Program-made: the position numbers and the translations under genes
Notes under the pieces: generated by a model
The model's database searches: none
The model's input: only the letters and a program-made list of their open reading frames with translations
Told to the model about the DNA's origin: nothing
Assembly (NCBI RefSeq): GCF_018691265.1
Contig: NW_024881301.1
Location: 14,754,752-14,818,751, forward strand
Direction of reading: 5' to 3'
DNA length: 64,000 nt
Source: Tyto alba
Taxonomy: Eukaryota; Chordata; Aves; Strigiformes; Tytonidae
Shown here: positions 26,423-37,490 of the stretch, in pieces
Position numbering within the stretch: position 1 is the stretch's first letter
Layout of the letters: each line of letters begins with the position of its first letter

Positions 26423-27400
26423 ATGAACATGTCCTCTCAACTGTATGTTTCTGAACTAAACCTGAGTGCCTTTGTTAGCAACTTTACTGTGCCTACTGTC
26501 AAGAGCAAGTCATCGCCATGTGAGCAAGTAGTTATTGCAGCTGAGGTGTTCCTAACTCTGGGCATTGTAAGCCTCCTTGAAAATATCTTAGTTATATGTG
26601 CAATAGTTAAGAACAAGAACTTGCACTCACCCATGTATTTTTTTGTTTGCAGTTTAGCAGTGGCTGACATGCTGGTTAGTGTGTCTAATGCTTGGGAAAC
26701 CATAACAATATACTTAATAAACAATAGACACATAATTATGGAAGATGCCTTTGTCCGTCATATAGACAATGTCTTTGATTCAATGATCTGCATATCTGTG
26801 GTGGCTTCCATGTGCAGTTTGCTGGCTATAGCAGTAGACAGATATGTCACTATCTTCTATGCCCTGCGTTATCACAACATCATGACAGTGAAAAGATCAG
26901 GTCTTATTATTGCATGCATCTGGACCTTTTGTACAGGCTGTGGGATTATCTTCATTCTTTATTATGAATCAACTTATGTGATCATTTGTCTCATCACTAT
27001 GTTTTTTACCATGTTGTTCCTCATGGTCTCACTGTACATCCATATGTTCCTTCTGGCTCGTACTCATGTGAAGAAAATAGCTGCTTTGCCTGGGTACAAC
27101 TCTGTCCATCAAAGAACCAGCATGAAAGGAGCTATCACTCTGACTATGCTTCTTGGCATCTTCATTGTTTGCTGGGCTCCATTCTTCCTTCATCTCATAC
27201 TGATGATATCCTGCCCTCAAAACCTCTACTGTGTTTGCTTCATGTCTCACTTCAACATGTACCTCATTCTCATTATGTGCAACTCAGTGATTGATCCCTT
27301 GATCTATGCCTTTCGTAGCCAGGAAATGAGGAAGACCTTCAAAGAGATAATTTGTTGCTATAGCCTGAGAATGGTCTGTGGATTATCAAACAAGTATTAA
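26423..27400 (+). CDS. MC5R: Melanocortin receptor 5
   Basis: A rhodopsin-class G-protein-coupled receptor for alpha-MSH and ACTH that acts at the plasma membrane through Gs and cAMP. The intronless 325-residue frame is the usual length for the family. Potential N-glycosylation sites are N2, N13 and N20. Seven hydrophobic segments are clear. Family marks include N54 and D82 in TM1 and TM2, the acidic ligand-pocket residues E92, D115 and D119, the DRY motif at 139-141, WAPFF at 251-255 in TM6, and DPLIY at 291-295, the melanocortin form of NPxxY. Cysteines 311-312 are likely palmitoylation sites. The MNMSS start was chosen because G lies at -3 and because the in-frame ATG at 26285 lies upstream of the splice acceptor at 26340/26341, so it should be intronic. 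The N-terminus and the whole body agree with avian MC5R rather than MC1R to MC4R. The frame is intact and appears functional. MC2R, a usual neighbour, is not in the window. Confidence 0.97.
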   Translation: MNMSSQLYVSELNLSAFVSNFTVPTVKSKSSPCEQVVIAAEVFLTLGIVSLLENILVICAIVKNKNLHSPMYFFVCSLAVADMLVSVSNAWETITIYLINNRHIIMEDAFVRHIDNVFDSMICISVVASMCSLLAIAVDRYVTIFYALRYHNIMTVKRSGLIIACIWTFCTGCGIIFILYYESTYVIICLITMFFTMLFLMVSLYIHMFLLARTHVKKIAALPGYNSVHQRTSMKGAITLTMLLGIFIVCWAPFFLHLILMISCPQNLYCVCFMSHFNMYLILIMCNSVIDPLIYAFRSQEMRKTFKEIICCYSLRMVCGLSNKY

Positions 27401-28229
27401 GAAAATAAAACCATACCAGGGAAGAGAATGTAAATGCAACATCTCGCTGCATCTTGTAATTCTGCTGAAGTGTTTATGGAATATCTTTCTCCAATCAGCT
27501 ATCATGATTTCTACGGCAATCAGAAAGCATTTTTTAATACGTGATTTTACCTTTCGTTCCCTCCACACACCTCTCACATGGGTGGTAGGAGCTACTCAAT
27601 GCATCTGTATTATGGGGAGAAAGAATATTTTGAATATCATTTACCCTGTTGAAGACTGGATCTTATAAGAGGATTGCAACAAGTGTGACCTGCCATGCTA
27701 ATGAGCCCATCAGTGTCTCAGTGTTTCTCATTGTATTCTTTGTCTCTCTAGATATAGCATGGTTTATTTTGATGCTCAGAATTAACAGTTTTTTTACTAT
27801 TTCCTTCTGAAGACAATAAACCAGAGAAGTAGCTCAAATTATCAGGGTTCACACACCTTGCTCAACAGTTAGGACTAATATATATGCACATATCAGCAGT
27901 CTTGTATTCCAGTCATGACTGCTACTGTCTTAAAATATGTATTATGTAAGAGGACAGTGTTACCATGAGATTTGCCAGGTTGAATACAGTATTTTTTTAT
28001 ATCTGACTATATGTCCTCTTGTCACTGTGGGGTAAGATATACCATAGGTGAATTTTAAGGCTGAATATGAAGACTGATCTGATTCTGTTTGTCTGTTTTC
28101 TTTATTCACCAGGGCTAGGGAAATAAAGGGTACATTTAAGGTCATGTAATGCCTGAAAAGTGGAAAGAATATCCCTTGTGTTGTGGTTTAGGGATGCTCT
28201 AAGACTGTCATGGTCAGTGGAAGAACTAT
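27401..28229 (+). other. MC5R 3' UTR and flank with poly(A) signals
   Basis: AATAAA occurs only three bases after the stop codon (27404-27409) and again at 27815-27820, with a further one near 28121-28126. The second site, about 415 bases past the stop, would give an ordinary 3' UTR. The 96-codon frame at 27378-27668 overlaps the MC5R end in another frame and is not a gene. The 3' end of the transcript cannot be fixed from sequence alone. Confidence 0.45.
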
Positions 28230-28511
28230 GATTGATTCAGTGGGCTTTAGGTTATACCTCCAATGTGGAAATTCTTATCAGGTGTTAGGAAAATTTTTTT
28301 ACCACAGGGGTGGTCAAACATAGGAACAGGTGCCCAGTGGTTATACAATCACTATCCTTGGAGATATTCAGAACTTGACTGACACAGCCCTGAACAATCT
28401 TCTCTGAGTTGAAATCTGACTCTAGCTTAGAAGTTGGCCTTGTTTTGAATGATTATGGATAGATGATATCCACAGGTCCCTTCCAGCTCAAATTATTCTG
28501 TCATTCTATGA
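28230..28511 (+). mobile_element. CR1 LINE 3' fragment, plus strand
   Basis: A diverged but recognisable CR1 3' end: GGAAAATTTTTTTACCACAG, AGGAACAGGTGCCCAGTGG, CCTTGGAGATATTCA, then ATAGATGATATCCACAGGTC CCTTCC and a terminal ATTCTGTCATTCTATGA. It is 5'-truncated to about 280 bp. Its many substitutions suggest an older insertion than the copies at 250 and 53565. The left boundary is approximate. Confidence 0.9.
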
Positions 28512-31439
28512 AACAGATTGCGTATTATGATAAAATTATATTTTTTTTTCCCCTCCCAATTGAATCTCTTGTGTAAGAAGAATTGTAAAAGATTCTTGTC
28601 CACACATTTAGAAATATAGCATACTTTGTGTCTTCATTTCCTTTGGAGGTCTCTGGCAGGATAAGTAGGGTACATCTTTAGCATCAGAGTTATATATTTT
28701 GTCTGCTGCACCTTAAAATATATACTGCCTCCAGCTCACACATATCTCTCTCTGACATGAGTGGGGATGTTATTTTGAGTGGAGACACCTTATTATGTGG
28801 ACTGTAAATATAATGGTTATATCAGTGCACTGGGCGCTGGAATTTTCTTTCAGCTATATCTGAAAACAGGATTTCAAAGGTATGTTTGTGGTTGGTACTG
28901 AGAATCTTGGCTTGTTTAAGTCCACCTCTTAACCCTATCCATAAATGGCACCTAAGAGTGGGCTCTTGCTGCTATGAATGTAAATAACAAAAGGAGACAC
29001 TTCAATTGCATAGTGAAAGGCACCAGCTGATGTAAATAAATCATTAAATCTTCACTAGGTATTGCAAATAAGACAGTCTTGTACATAATTGCAAATTGAT
29101 AAAGAGGAAGCCAAAACTGTAATAGCTTTGGGTATTTTCTTGAATTGTACATTACCTTTTTTGTTGGAAGTTTATTTGATGTTTAAGCAGATATATGAAG
29201 AAACTATTAAACTGGATTGCTGGAAACCCCACTATTATCTGTTATGTAACGTGTCCGCTAAACCTTATAGATTATTCACAGAGGGAATATTGCATTACAG
29301 GCTTTCATGTCTCAATTTAAACAGATGCTCTATTAAGGAACATATTCTGAAAGAGAGCTACAGACTAATAAAATGTATTTGTATTCATACCTATGTTCCT
29401 CTAGGTGACAGCATCACAACCTCATTATAAGCCTTACAGGTGGGGAGCTAAACCAGCTTAAGGGGGAAATGAAAGTATTTTCAAGAACTCACTAGATAGA
29501 ACAGTTACTGCAAAAAAGGCTGTTTGCACTATAAGAATGAAGATAAAATACATGTCTCTGTGAGTCTGTGAGGTGTTTTAACCTGTTTTTTTCTCCTGTT
29601 TAGCTGCAGAATAAAACCAACGTTTAACATGCTTTCATTTCTACCAGAGCTTGGAAAACACTAAGTATTCTGATAGGTTTGTACAAGCAAACATTGTGTA
29701 AGTATGAAATCAGTTGTCAAAGGACAGTCACAAAAAAAATTAGCTGCTTGGCTGACATTGCACCATGTCCCCCACAGATAATGATACTACTCTTGCTTAC
29801 ACTGCCAGTCATTTATGGTTTGGTATCAGTCATTGGAAAGAAGCTCAAATCACACTATTTCTGTCCCAAAACCAACTTCTATTGCCCATTGTTGCTTTGA
29901 TGACTGAACACTTCACTGCTTCTAACTTGTGTGTCGCTATTTTAGTCTTTAATAAGAAATTATTCTGAACTCTCTCCTGTTGCAGGTGACATCAACTTTT
30001 ATAAGCTCATCTGCATTTTAAGTAGATGAGTAGGAGCAGGGAGAATATCAAAAAAACCCAAGCTAAACCAAACCAAAAAAGCACAAAAATTTCTAGCTGC
30101 ACCAGAACTTCATCTAGTTAGAAGGGTGAATTCTTTAGTCTATAATAATGCAAAGGGTGGTTGATAATATGTAAATTGCTCTTGCAATCTTGTCTCCAGA
30201 TTACACTGAAGTACTTCATACATTGCTCTAAGTTTTCCTTGCTTTAGTAGACTGAAGCGGAAGGTTGGCTTTTGCAAATGATGGCATTGCCTAGTTAACC
30301 CCATACCCAGCGTGCTCCTATACTATCATTAAGAAAATCTGAATCTTTTCTCCAGGCCAAGGCTGCAATAAGGTACCTGGAAATACTAATTTTCCAAGAG
30401 CCTTAGCATCACCTGTAACACAAAACAGCCATAACTGAATAGAGCAAAGAGGTTGTTTATGATCCTGGGCTTTATGATCCTGCTTCCCAAATGGGCACAA
30501 GTCTGCCACAAAGGGCTCTAACTACTGAGTACTACCACTTCTGGGGCTGGGCTGGGAGGGTTGGTTGCTTTCAGCTCTACAATCTACAGGCCTTCAACTT
30601 CCATGCAACCAGTGTCCAACTTCCTTTTGAGAATGGGTTGCACATTCCCACTCCTTGGGTTTCTCCTTTTAGAAAACCTTATCTGAGAGGTTCTCTGAAG
30701 ACTTTAGAGGTGTTTTCCAGAAATCCTGTGGAAAATAATTTCAGAAACCACAGGAATTTTCTGCATTTCCTTTAAGAAAGCAGAAAAGATTTATACATCT
30801 GTGGAAAAGCATGCAACTCCCTCACACAGTCAGCTTCTAAAATCTCAAAGGACTCTGTTTTGTCTCCAAAGACTTACTGGGGATTCTCCTGCCTCTTTTG
30901 CACTAAATGCTGCTTCTGTTGCTGATTAGCTTCCTGTACAAAGGACCAGCTTGTGGTAACCACTGCTGCGTTCGGGAATTGCAGTGAATGGTTCCAGTCT
31001 TTAGCTGTGTTGGTTTGCATGCACAGTGCCATTTCTGTTAGGTAGAGTCAGTGAATAAGATATGGGAACACAGATGTGGAAATGGGGATCCCCATGTCAG
31101 GGATGGAGAGTCATGCAGGCTGCAGAGGAGCTGCCTGCATAAACCTCTGTGCTAGGTTATCTCCATGTGAGATGCTCTCCATCCATTTCTAATCTTATAA
31201 TGTATTACAACTTGAGCTGTGTGCATCTTGGATCCAGCTTGTTCTTCATACAGGACAGAAAAGGAGAATCTGAGGTATGTATGTGTCTGTCTATTCTTAC
31301 ATAATGCTTATGTGTGTATAAGTTTACTTCCAAATATAGAGTATAATCACAAATGACATCAACAAACAAAACGTATGTGAGGATGTATAGTTTCTTTTCC
31401 CTTAACCTATCTGCTCTTTGCCATCCAGATATTTGTTAC
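28512..31439. other. Intergenic, no gene recognised
   Basis: About 2.9 kb downstream of MC5R with no domain-bearing frame. Frames of 60-113 codons (for example 29089-29430 and 29765-29968) match nothing known. No repeat family was recognised. Confidence 0.45.
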
Positions 31440-31444
31440 ACTAC

Positions 31445-32445
31445 TGTTGAGGTTTAAGCCCAGAGAGCAATTGAGCACCACACAGCCTCTCACTCACTCC
31501 TTCCCCCTCAAGGATAGGGAGAAGAAAATAAAACTAAAGGCTTGGGGATTGAGACAAGGACAAGGAAGGATGACTCACCCATTGTGGTCATGGGCAAAAT
31601 ACAGACTTCTTAGGGGAAGAAAAATAACATTAATTTAATTTGGACACCACCACCACCATCATTTACTTTACCAATCAAATAGAGTAGGATAGTGAGAAAT
31701 AAACCCAAATCTTAAAAACACCTTCCCCCTACCCCTCTCTTCTTCCCAGGTTCAGCTTTGATCCCAAATTCTTTACTTCCTTCCCCTTGAGTGGCACAGG
31801 GGGGCAGGGGATGAGTGTTGCGGTCGGTTTGTCACCAGTTGTTTCTGCTGCTCCTTCCTCCTCAGGAGGAGGACTTCTCACACTCTTCCCCTGCCTCAGT
31901 GTGAGTTCACTTTCATGGGATACAGTCCTCCATGAACCTTCTCCAACATGAGTCCTTCCCATGGGCTGCAGCTCTTCATGAACTGCTCTCGTGTGGGTCC
32001 CTGCCACAGGCTACAGTCCTCCCAGCAACAGACTGCTCCAGTGCAGGCTTCCCTCAGAGTCCCGGCCTTCTTTGGGCACAGCTCCCTGCTCTGCATGGGG
32101 CCCTCCACAGGCTGCAGATGGGCATCTGCTCCAACAGTGACCTCCATGGGCTGCAGGAGAGTCTCTGCTCTGGCACACCTTCCCCCTCCTCCTCCTATGT
32201 TCCACTGACCTCGGTGTTTGCGTGTCCTCCTCACAACTCCTCCTTACAAGGCCCGTTCTTCCTCCCAGGTTCCCCTTCTTAAATATGTTCTCACAGAGGT
32301 GCAGCCACTGTTGATAATTGGCTTGGCCCTGGAGAGAGGTAGGTCTGACTTGGAGCCAGGGGAGATTTGAGAACCTTCTCACAGGAGCCACCTCTGTAGC
32401 CCCCTCCCCCACTACTAAAAACCTGCCACACACAAACCCAGTGCA
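31445..32445 (-). mobile_element. Solo LTR, same family as 10269, minus strand
   Basis: A 1001-bp LTR with TG and CA ends and a perfect 5-bp target duplication, ACTAC at 31440-31444 and 32446-32450. It starts like the 10269 copy (TGTTG...AAGCCCAGAGAGCA on the + strand). The minus-strand promoter shows CCAAT (complement of ATTGG near 32317) and TATA-like CATATTTAAG (complement at about 32279-32288). No internal sequence is attached. Frames of up to 148 codons inside it follow from GC-rich repeated modules. Intact ends and duplication indicate a fairly young insertion. Confidence 0.9.
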
Positions 32446-32450
32446 ACTAC

Positions 32451-32869
32451 TTTCCAATTTGCATCTTGTTTTTCACATATTTCCTCCACCTGTGAACAAA
32501 CTAACAACAGTATAAATCTGAAGTTGAAGAAAAAACCTCATGAGCTTTTTTGCATCCTGAGCTTTTGAAAATGATGGTAAATCAGTGTGACAGAACAAAG
32601 AGCTCCTCTGTAAACCATTACATTGTCTAGTAATATTTAAATTATTATGGTCCTTAAGTACTATCCCTAGAACAGTTTCTTCTTGAGCTGCTTTCCTAAA
32701 AAAACCCCTAAAAATGTGTGCTTGGCTGTACTGAGCACTGAGAGTAAAAGGTCTCCATCAAAATAAGGAGCAGCTGTTCAGGGGAATTACACAAAGTCTG
32801 GACATGTACATGGTAATCCTCTGGAATACCTTTACAGCTTCCAGCAAACTATAATTTAGGGACTTCTTG
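32451..32869. other. Intergenic, nothing seen
   Basis: AT-rich sequence between the LTR and the old CR1 relic. No gene or repeat was recognised. Confidence 0.45.
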
Positions 32870-33475
32870 GGCAGGAGGTCATACTTACTGTTTTGTGACT
32901 GATAGCTCTCAATGAATGTTTCTTACAAGAATTTATCTAATCACTTTTTAATCCCTTTATACTCACCTGCAAAATCTTGTGACAGTAAGTTTCACAGTTT
33001 AGATATGCTGTGTGGAAAAGTGATTTTTTTTTCTTATAAAACATCTGCTTCGAAGTTTTCTTCAAAGCCCCTGAGTCCTTATGTTATAAAGAAGAGAAGT
33101 AACTGGTCCCCACTCACTTTCCCTGTGCCATTCGTTATCCTACTCCCTTATATTCCCCTATAAAGTTTCTCTTTTCCAGCCAAGGATTCTAGCCTATTTA
33201 ATCTCTACTGGTACTTTCATACCTTGTCCTTATGTTGTTTTCTTAGATCTCCTATGTTCTTTCTGATTCAGGGGGGACCAGATGAGCATATAATAATCCA
33301 GATATAGGTGAAAACTAGATTTTCACAGTGTCAGATGATGCTTCATGTTTTGTTCTCTATTCTTTTCTTAGTAGTATGTAACAACATACTTTCATTCAGT
33401 ACAGCATGGAAATATGATTTGGAAGATTTCAAGATCTCTAAAGGCATTTCTTCTCTGAAAATGGTCACAGGTACA
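32870..33475 (-). mobile_element. Ancient CR1-type LINE relic, antisense
   Basis: This resembles an old amniote CR1 3' region read antisense. Recognisable pieces in order are GTGACAGTAAGTTTCACAG, TGCTGTGTGGAAAAGTGAT, AGTCCTTATGTTATAAAG, CTCACTTTCCCTGTGCCATT, GTTTCTCTTTTCCAGCCAAG, TTTAATCTCTACTGGTACTT and, weaker at the end, CAAGATCTCTAAAGG. The order and spacing fit one element. It is far more diverged than the avian CR1 copies elsewhere in the window. Boundaries are approximate, and the call rests on remembered consensus, not alignment. Confidence 0.65.
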
Positions 33476-35014
33476 CATACTCTGTTATCTAAATAGGCTT
33501 ACATTTTCAGTGGTGAGGACTTTGGTCATGTGTGCCAAAAATACAGTGCTTAGGAGTTCTGTGTTTCCATGTCCAAGTACATGTCTTGTCTGTGTCCCAT
33601 CTGTGTAGCAGAACTCATCTGATGGACACAGCTTCCATCTCCCTGCCTGCGATGGCAAGGAAGCCTGGCCATAGAGGCTGGAAGGGCCTTGCATTGTGTC
33701 CCAGCCATGCCCTGCGCGGCTGAGGATCAGGGACCCTGAGTTCAGACACAAACTTATCCTGGAAGCCCATCATTTCTTTGAGAAGTGTGGTAAGAATGTC
33801 ATTTGCACAGCTACATCCAGGTGGGGATTCATCACTCCTCTCCTTTCAATTAAGCTCGTTTTACACTTGATTAAAGTAAGGTGAGAATTGGAACTATGAG
33901 ATTTGTATGTTGGCTCCAGATGATTTTCAAAGGCATCAAATGAACTTTTTTGATGTCTTGTTGAATAAATGCACTAATTAACAGAAACAAAACAAAACAA
34001 AAACCCACAAAGAAAATGGGATTAATTTTTCTCCCTAGTTTGCCAGTTTTTAACAGGATACTGTTACTTTTGGCAAGCAATAAGCAGTGTTGCCCATAAA
34101 TTAACTTTCACATTGGCTTTTGTATTTTGCACAGAAACTTCATACCTACTTCACCTACCCTGAAGAAATGACCCCAGGAATACCTATCATCTTCTTATTA
34201 TGCTTTTTGTTGATCATAGATTTTCTCTGAACTGTTTTCCAGAAAGCTTTGCATGGGTTTTGAGTCAGGACCTAAATCCCTGAATTCCTATATCCCAGCA
34301 GTTCATAGTGTTGGGATAGCCACTGTTATTTCTCTTTCACAGGTTCCTTGTGCTTTTTAAAGTCAGGGGAATCTGTCCAGGATATTCTTCCTCTCAAAGG
34401 GTAGCAGGAAATACTCCTATACTTTAACTTTCTTTTAAGTCTATAGCAGCATAATTATTAGTAGTGCCAACATTGACCTCAGCTCAGGGGTTCATCACTG
34501 AAACCAAAAGTATCTCTTTCCCAAAAGTTTTTCCCAGAGGACATAAAGAGCGCTTGCTATAACAAGGAGAGGAGATTCCTGCTCTCTGCTCATACAATGG
34601 TAGGTTGGTGGTAGAGTTTGAGGAAACAAGAATTTTAAATATGTGTTGTGTTCACACTTGACTCTTACAGAGGATGAAGATGAATTCCCTTTTCCTGCTC
34701 TAAGGACTGAGTTGTATTGAAAAATGTTGTAGTAGACAAACTTGTGCCAAATTCACTATTAGAGAAAGTGTCACTGAGTGCTTGAAACTTGACCGAAACT
34801 GTATGTGTAAGACCCTCACCAAGTGTGACTGAATCCCATTCCACTAAAGTGTCTTGTAAGACACCTTCTCCCCACAAAGATACATGTTAGGAATTCAGGA
34901 TGTGGTAGTTCTGTAGCTCCTTCCTCCTTAGAAAAGAAAATAAGATTTTAAACTTTAGTGGAAAATCAGTGTGTCAACAAATACATTTGTTTCTCATGTT
35001 CCTCAGACTGAGAA
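33476..35014. other. Intergenic, no gene recognised
   Basis: About 1.5 kb without a recognisable coding frame. A CAAAACAAAA-type run lies near 33987-34002. Nothing else was identified. Confidence 0.4.
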
Positions 35015-35525
35015 CCTGCCAGCTGCTCCAGCGTGGGACTCCCCCGCATGCTGCAATCCTCCCAGCACTGAATTACAGCAGCGGGGCTACCTTTTCCCAT
35101 GAGACCCCGGCCTTCTTCAGGCACAGAACCTTGATCATCCGAGCAGGAACAACAGGGCACAAATCAATGTCTGCTCCACCGTAGATCTTCATGGGTGGCA
35201 GGGGGGGGCCGCCCTGCCGTCTCACCACAGGATACAGGGGGGTCTCTGCTCTGGCACACCTCCCCCCTCCTATCTTCCTCTGTTCCTCCACTGACCTTGG
35301 TGTTCATGCAGCTGCAGCAACTCCTCCTCACAAGTCCGACTGCCCGTCACCACATCCCTTCTTAAAAACGTTATCGCAGAGGCGCAGCCGATTGGCTCAA
35401 TTTCCCAAACAGAAGTGGAGCTGACGTGGAGCTGGGGGAGCTTCGAGAAGCTTTTCACAGGGGGCCGCCCCTATAGCCCCCTCCCCTGCCACCAAAAAAC
35501 TCCACCACTCACTCAACCCAGGACA
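35015..35525 (-). mobile_element. Partial 3' LTR attached to ERV pol fragment
   Basis: The promoter-side half of an LTR related to those at 10269 and 31445. On the minus strand it reads from about 35525 leftward: GTTTTTTGGTGGCAGGGGAG, CCAAT (complement of GATTGG near 35390), then a TTTAAGAAGGG box (complement near 35355-35365), then the CTCCAGCGTGGG-type module up to about 35015. The rest of the LTR, on the left, is missing. The right edge joins pol-derived sequence directly, so this is the 3' LTR of a minus-strand provirus. The exact junction near 35525 is approximate. Confidence 0.75.
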
Positions 35526-36163
35526 CCAGCACCAACAGTTGGGGTGCCAGAAGGAGCTGCGCTTCAGCACCAATCACTTCCGAAGCAACTTGAACCCTTT
35601 CATATGCTGCCAATATTTCTTTTTCTGCTGGAGTATAACAGCCCTCGAATCCCCTGTATCCCAAATTCCAAAACCCTAAGGACTGACTTTGAGTGTCCCC
35701 TGATGCTTTCTGCCAGAGGTTCCAGGTAGGGCCATTCTCCTGTGCCTCAGTATAGAGCACATTTTCTAATATCTTATCCTGCTCAAGCTGGCCTAAGGGC
35801 TGCTGCATGAACTGTCTCCTGTTTAATTTGTTCAAAGGCTTGTGGTTGTTCAGGGCCCCATTTGAAATCATTCTTCTTCCAGGTCACTTGCTAGAGAGGG
35901 CTTACAATCTGACTGCAATTTGGAATATGAGTTCTCCAAAAATCCACAGTGCCTAAGAAAGCTTTAGTTTCCTTTTTGATAGCTGGTGGAGACATAGCTG
36001 TTGTTTTTCTGATCACATCCACTGGGATCTGATGACATCCATCTTGCCATTTTATTCCTAAGAACTGGATATTCTGTGCAGGTCCCTTGACCTTACTTCA
36101 TTTTATGGCAAAACTGTCATTCAAAAGATTTTGGACTGTTGCAATTACCTTAATAAAATAGTT

Positions 36164-36896
36164 TGAATCCTAGAATATTATTTTGATTTTAGTTTAAAAT
36201 ATGACTTTGATTTAAAATGGAGTTATAGCAGTTATGACAATATAAGGTATGTTGAGGCCCTTAGGAACAGGTAACTAGTATGGTGTTTGCCTTAATCACT
36301 ATAGGAATCGTTATGGACTCTGAATCAAAACAATGGGTACTGATTATGGATCTTGAGTCAAAACAATAGGCAATAAGTACCAGAAGAGACTGGTTTTGGT
36401 TTGGAAAATCAGCCAAAGATGAAATGAGTATGCGCAAGGATGGAGTTCAATCAGCAGACACAGTGATGAAGGCTATCAACGACCACCAGAGGCCCCCCGT
36501 CCTATATAACCACGTATGCATTAGGGACATTTACATATGATAATGATTTCCAGGAATTAATATGAATATGCTAATCATTACCTTCCCCCCATTCTATTTA
36601 AATCAATCAGTAAAGATGACCAATGATTTCTGTAGAAAAGGTAAGGTGAGGTAATTGAATGCCAATCATTATCAAACTAAACTTTATGAATTTTGTTGAT
36701 CTTCTGTAACCATGACTATGTAACCATGACTCTGTAACCATGACTCTGCTGAATAAGTGTATAAATATGTTGTGCTTTGTATCTGTCGGTGAACACATCT
36801 TTGGTGGAGTTATCCCCCGTGTTCCCCAGTGCTGGAATAAAGAAGTGCCTGCTTATCTGCTTTGTGTAGATAAGTTCTATTTGCGATTGTGACCGC
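36164..36896 (+). mobile_element. Nested solo LTR of a different ERV family, plus strand
   Basis: A foreign block of about 733 bp splits the pol pseudogene. Its + strand shows LTR signals in order: three tandem 14-bp units at 36703-36744, TATA (TATAAATA, 36760-36767), and AATAAA (36836-36841), then an end reading GCGATTGTGACCGC. Candidate target duplication is TAGTT at 36159-36163 and TAGTA at 36897-36901 (4 of 5). The pol sequence resumes on both sides at nearly adjacent codons. The start TG fits the rule but the end CGC does not end in CA, so the ends could be off by a few bases. Confidence 0.72.
36703..36744 (+). repeat. Three tandem 14-bp units in the nested LTR
   Basis: TCTGTAACCATGAC, TATGTAACCATGAC and TCTGTAACCATGAC follow each other without spacing, 16 bases upstream of the LTR TATA box. 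The position fits an LTR enhancer repeat. Confidence 0.9.
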
Positions 36897-37490
36897 TAGT
36901 AGGACTATATTCTTCCCTGTCTCAAAAAGTCTTCTGGTCTTCTGCTGTGTTGCCCCATATGATGATGTTGTCAATGTACTGCAGGTGTTACAGATCTTCA
37001 CCCTGTTCCAGTGTGGTCTGAATCTGTCCATGGAAAATGGTAGAGCTCTGTTTCCATCTCTGGGACACTCAATTCCAGGTGTACTGGATGCTCCTCCAAG
37101 TGAAATCAAACTGTTGCCTCCACTTTGCTGCCAAAGAGATTGAGGAAACTGCATTAGTGATATCAGTTGTGGTGTACCACTTGGCTGCCTTTGACTCCAC
37201 TTTGTATTGAAGTTCTAGCATGTCCAGCATGGCAGCACTCGGAGGTGACATGACTTCATTCAGGCCATGATGGTCTACTGTCAGTCTCCGCTCTCCATTA
37301 GATTTTCGCACTGGCCACATGGGACTGTTAAAGGGTGAGCAAGTCTTGCTGAACGCTCCTTGGCTCTCCAGTCAATGAATCAGCTTATGGATAGGAGTCA
37401 GGGAATCTCGGTTAGTGTGATATTGCTGCCCGTGCACTGTTGTGGTAGCAATTGGCACCTGTTGTTCTTCATTAATGTAGGTTAAACCTT

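Larger units (their letters stand above)
35526..37490 (-). pseudogene. Broken ERVL-like retroviral pol, minus strand
   Basis: Degenerate pol of an avian endogenous retrovirus. The start of the polymerase lies near 37480-37070 (in-frame piece 37069-37320). The palm region with the YxDD catalytic site is at 36967-36978, where the second Asp codon now reads Asn (YIDN). The thumb and connection part runs from 36158 to 35526 (in-frame piece 35509-35871). Stop codons and frameshifts separate the pieces. A younger LTR interrupts the gene at 36164-36896. Everything after the connection region is missing: RNase H, integrase and any env, with the remnant joining directly to the LTR. No gag or 5' LTR was seen to the right. 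It is non-functional. The ERVL assignment comes from recalled similarity, not a search. Confidence 0.82.

Noticed and set aside
26437..26733. 98-codon frame antisense to MC5R
   Set aside because: A shadow of the receptor coding sequence on the other strand.
29765..29968. 67-codon frame of fairly balanced composition
   Set aside because: Short, no match known to me, no supporting signals nearby; treated as chance.
31896..32457. Frames of 112-148 codons on both strands
   Set aside because: Inside the LTR at 31445-32445; same reasoning as the copy at 10269.
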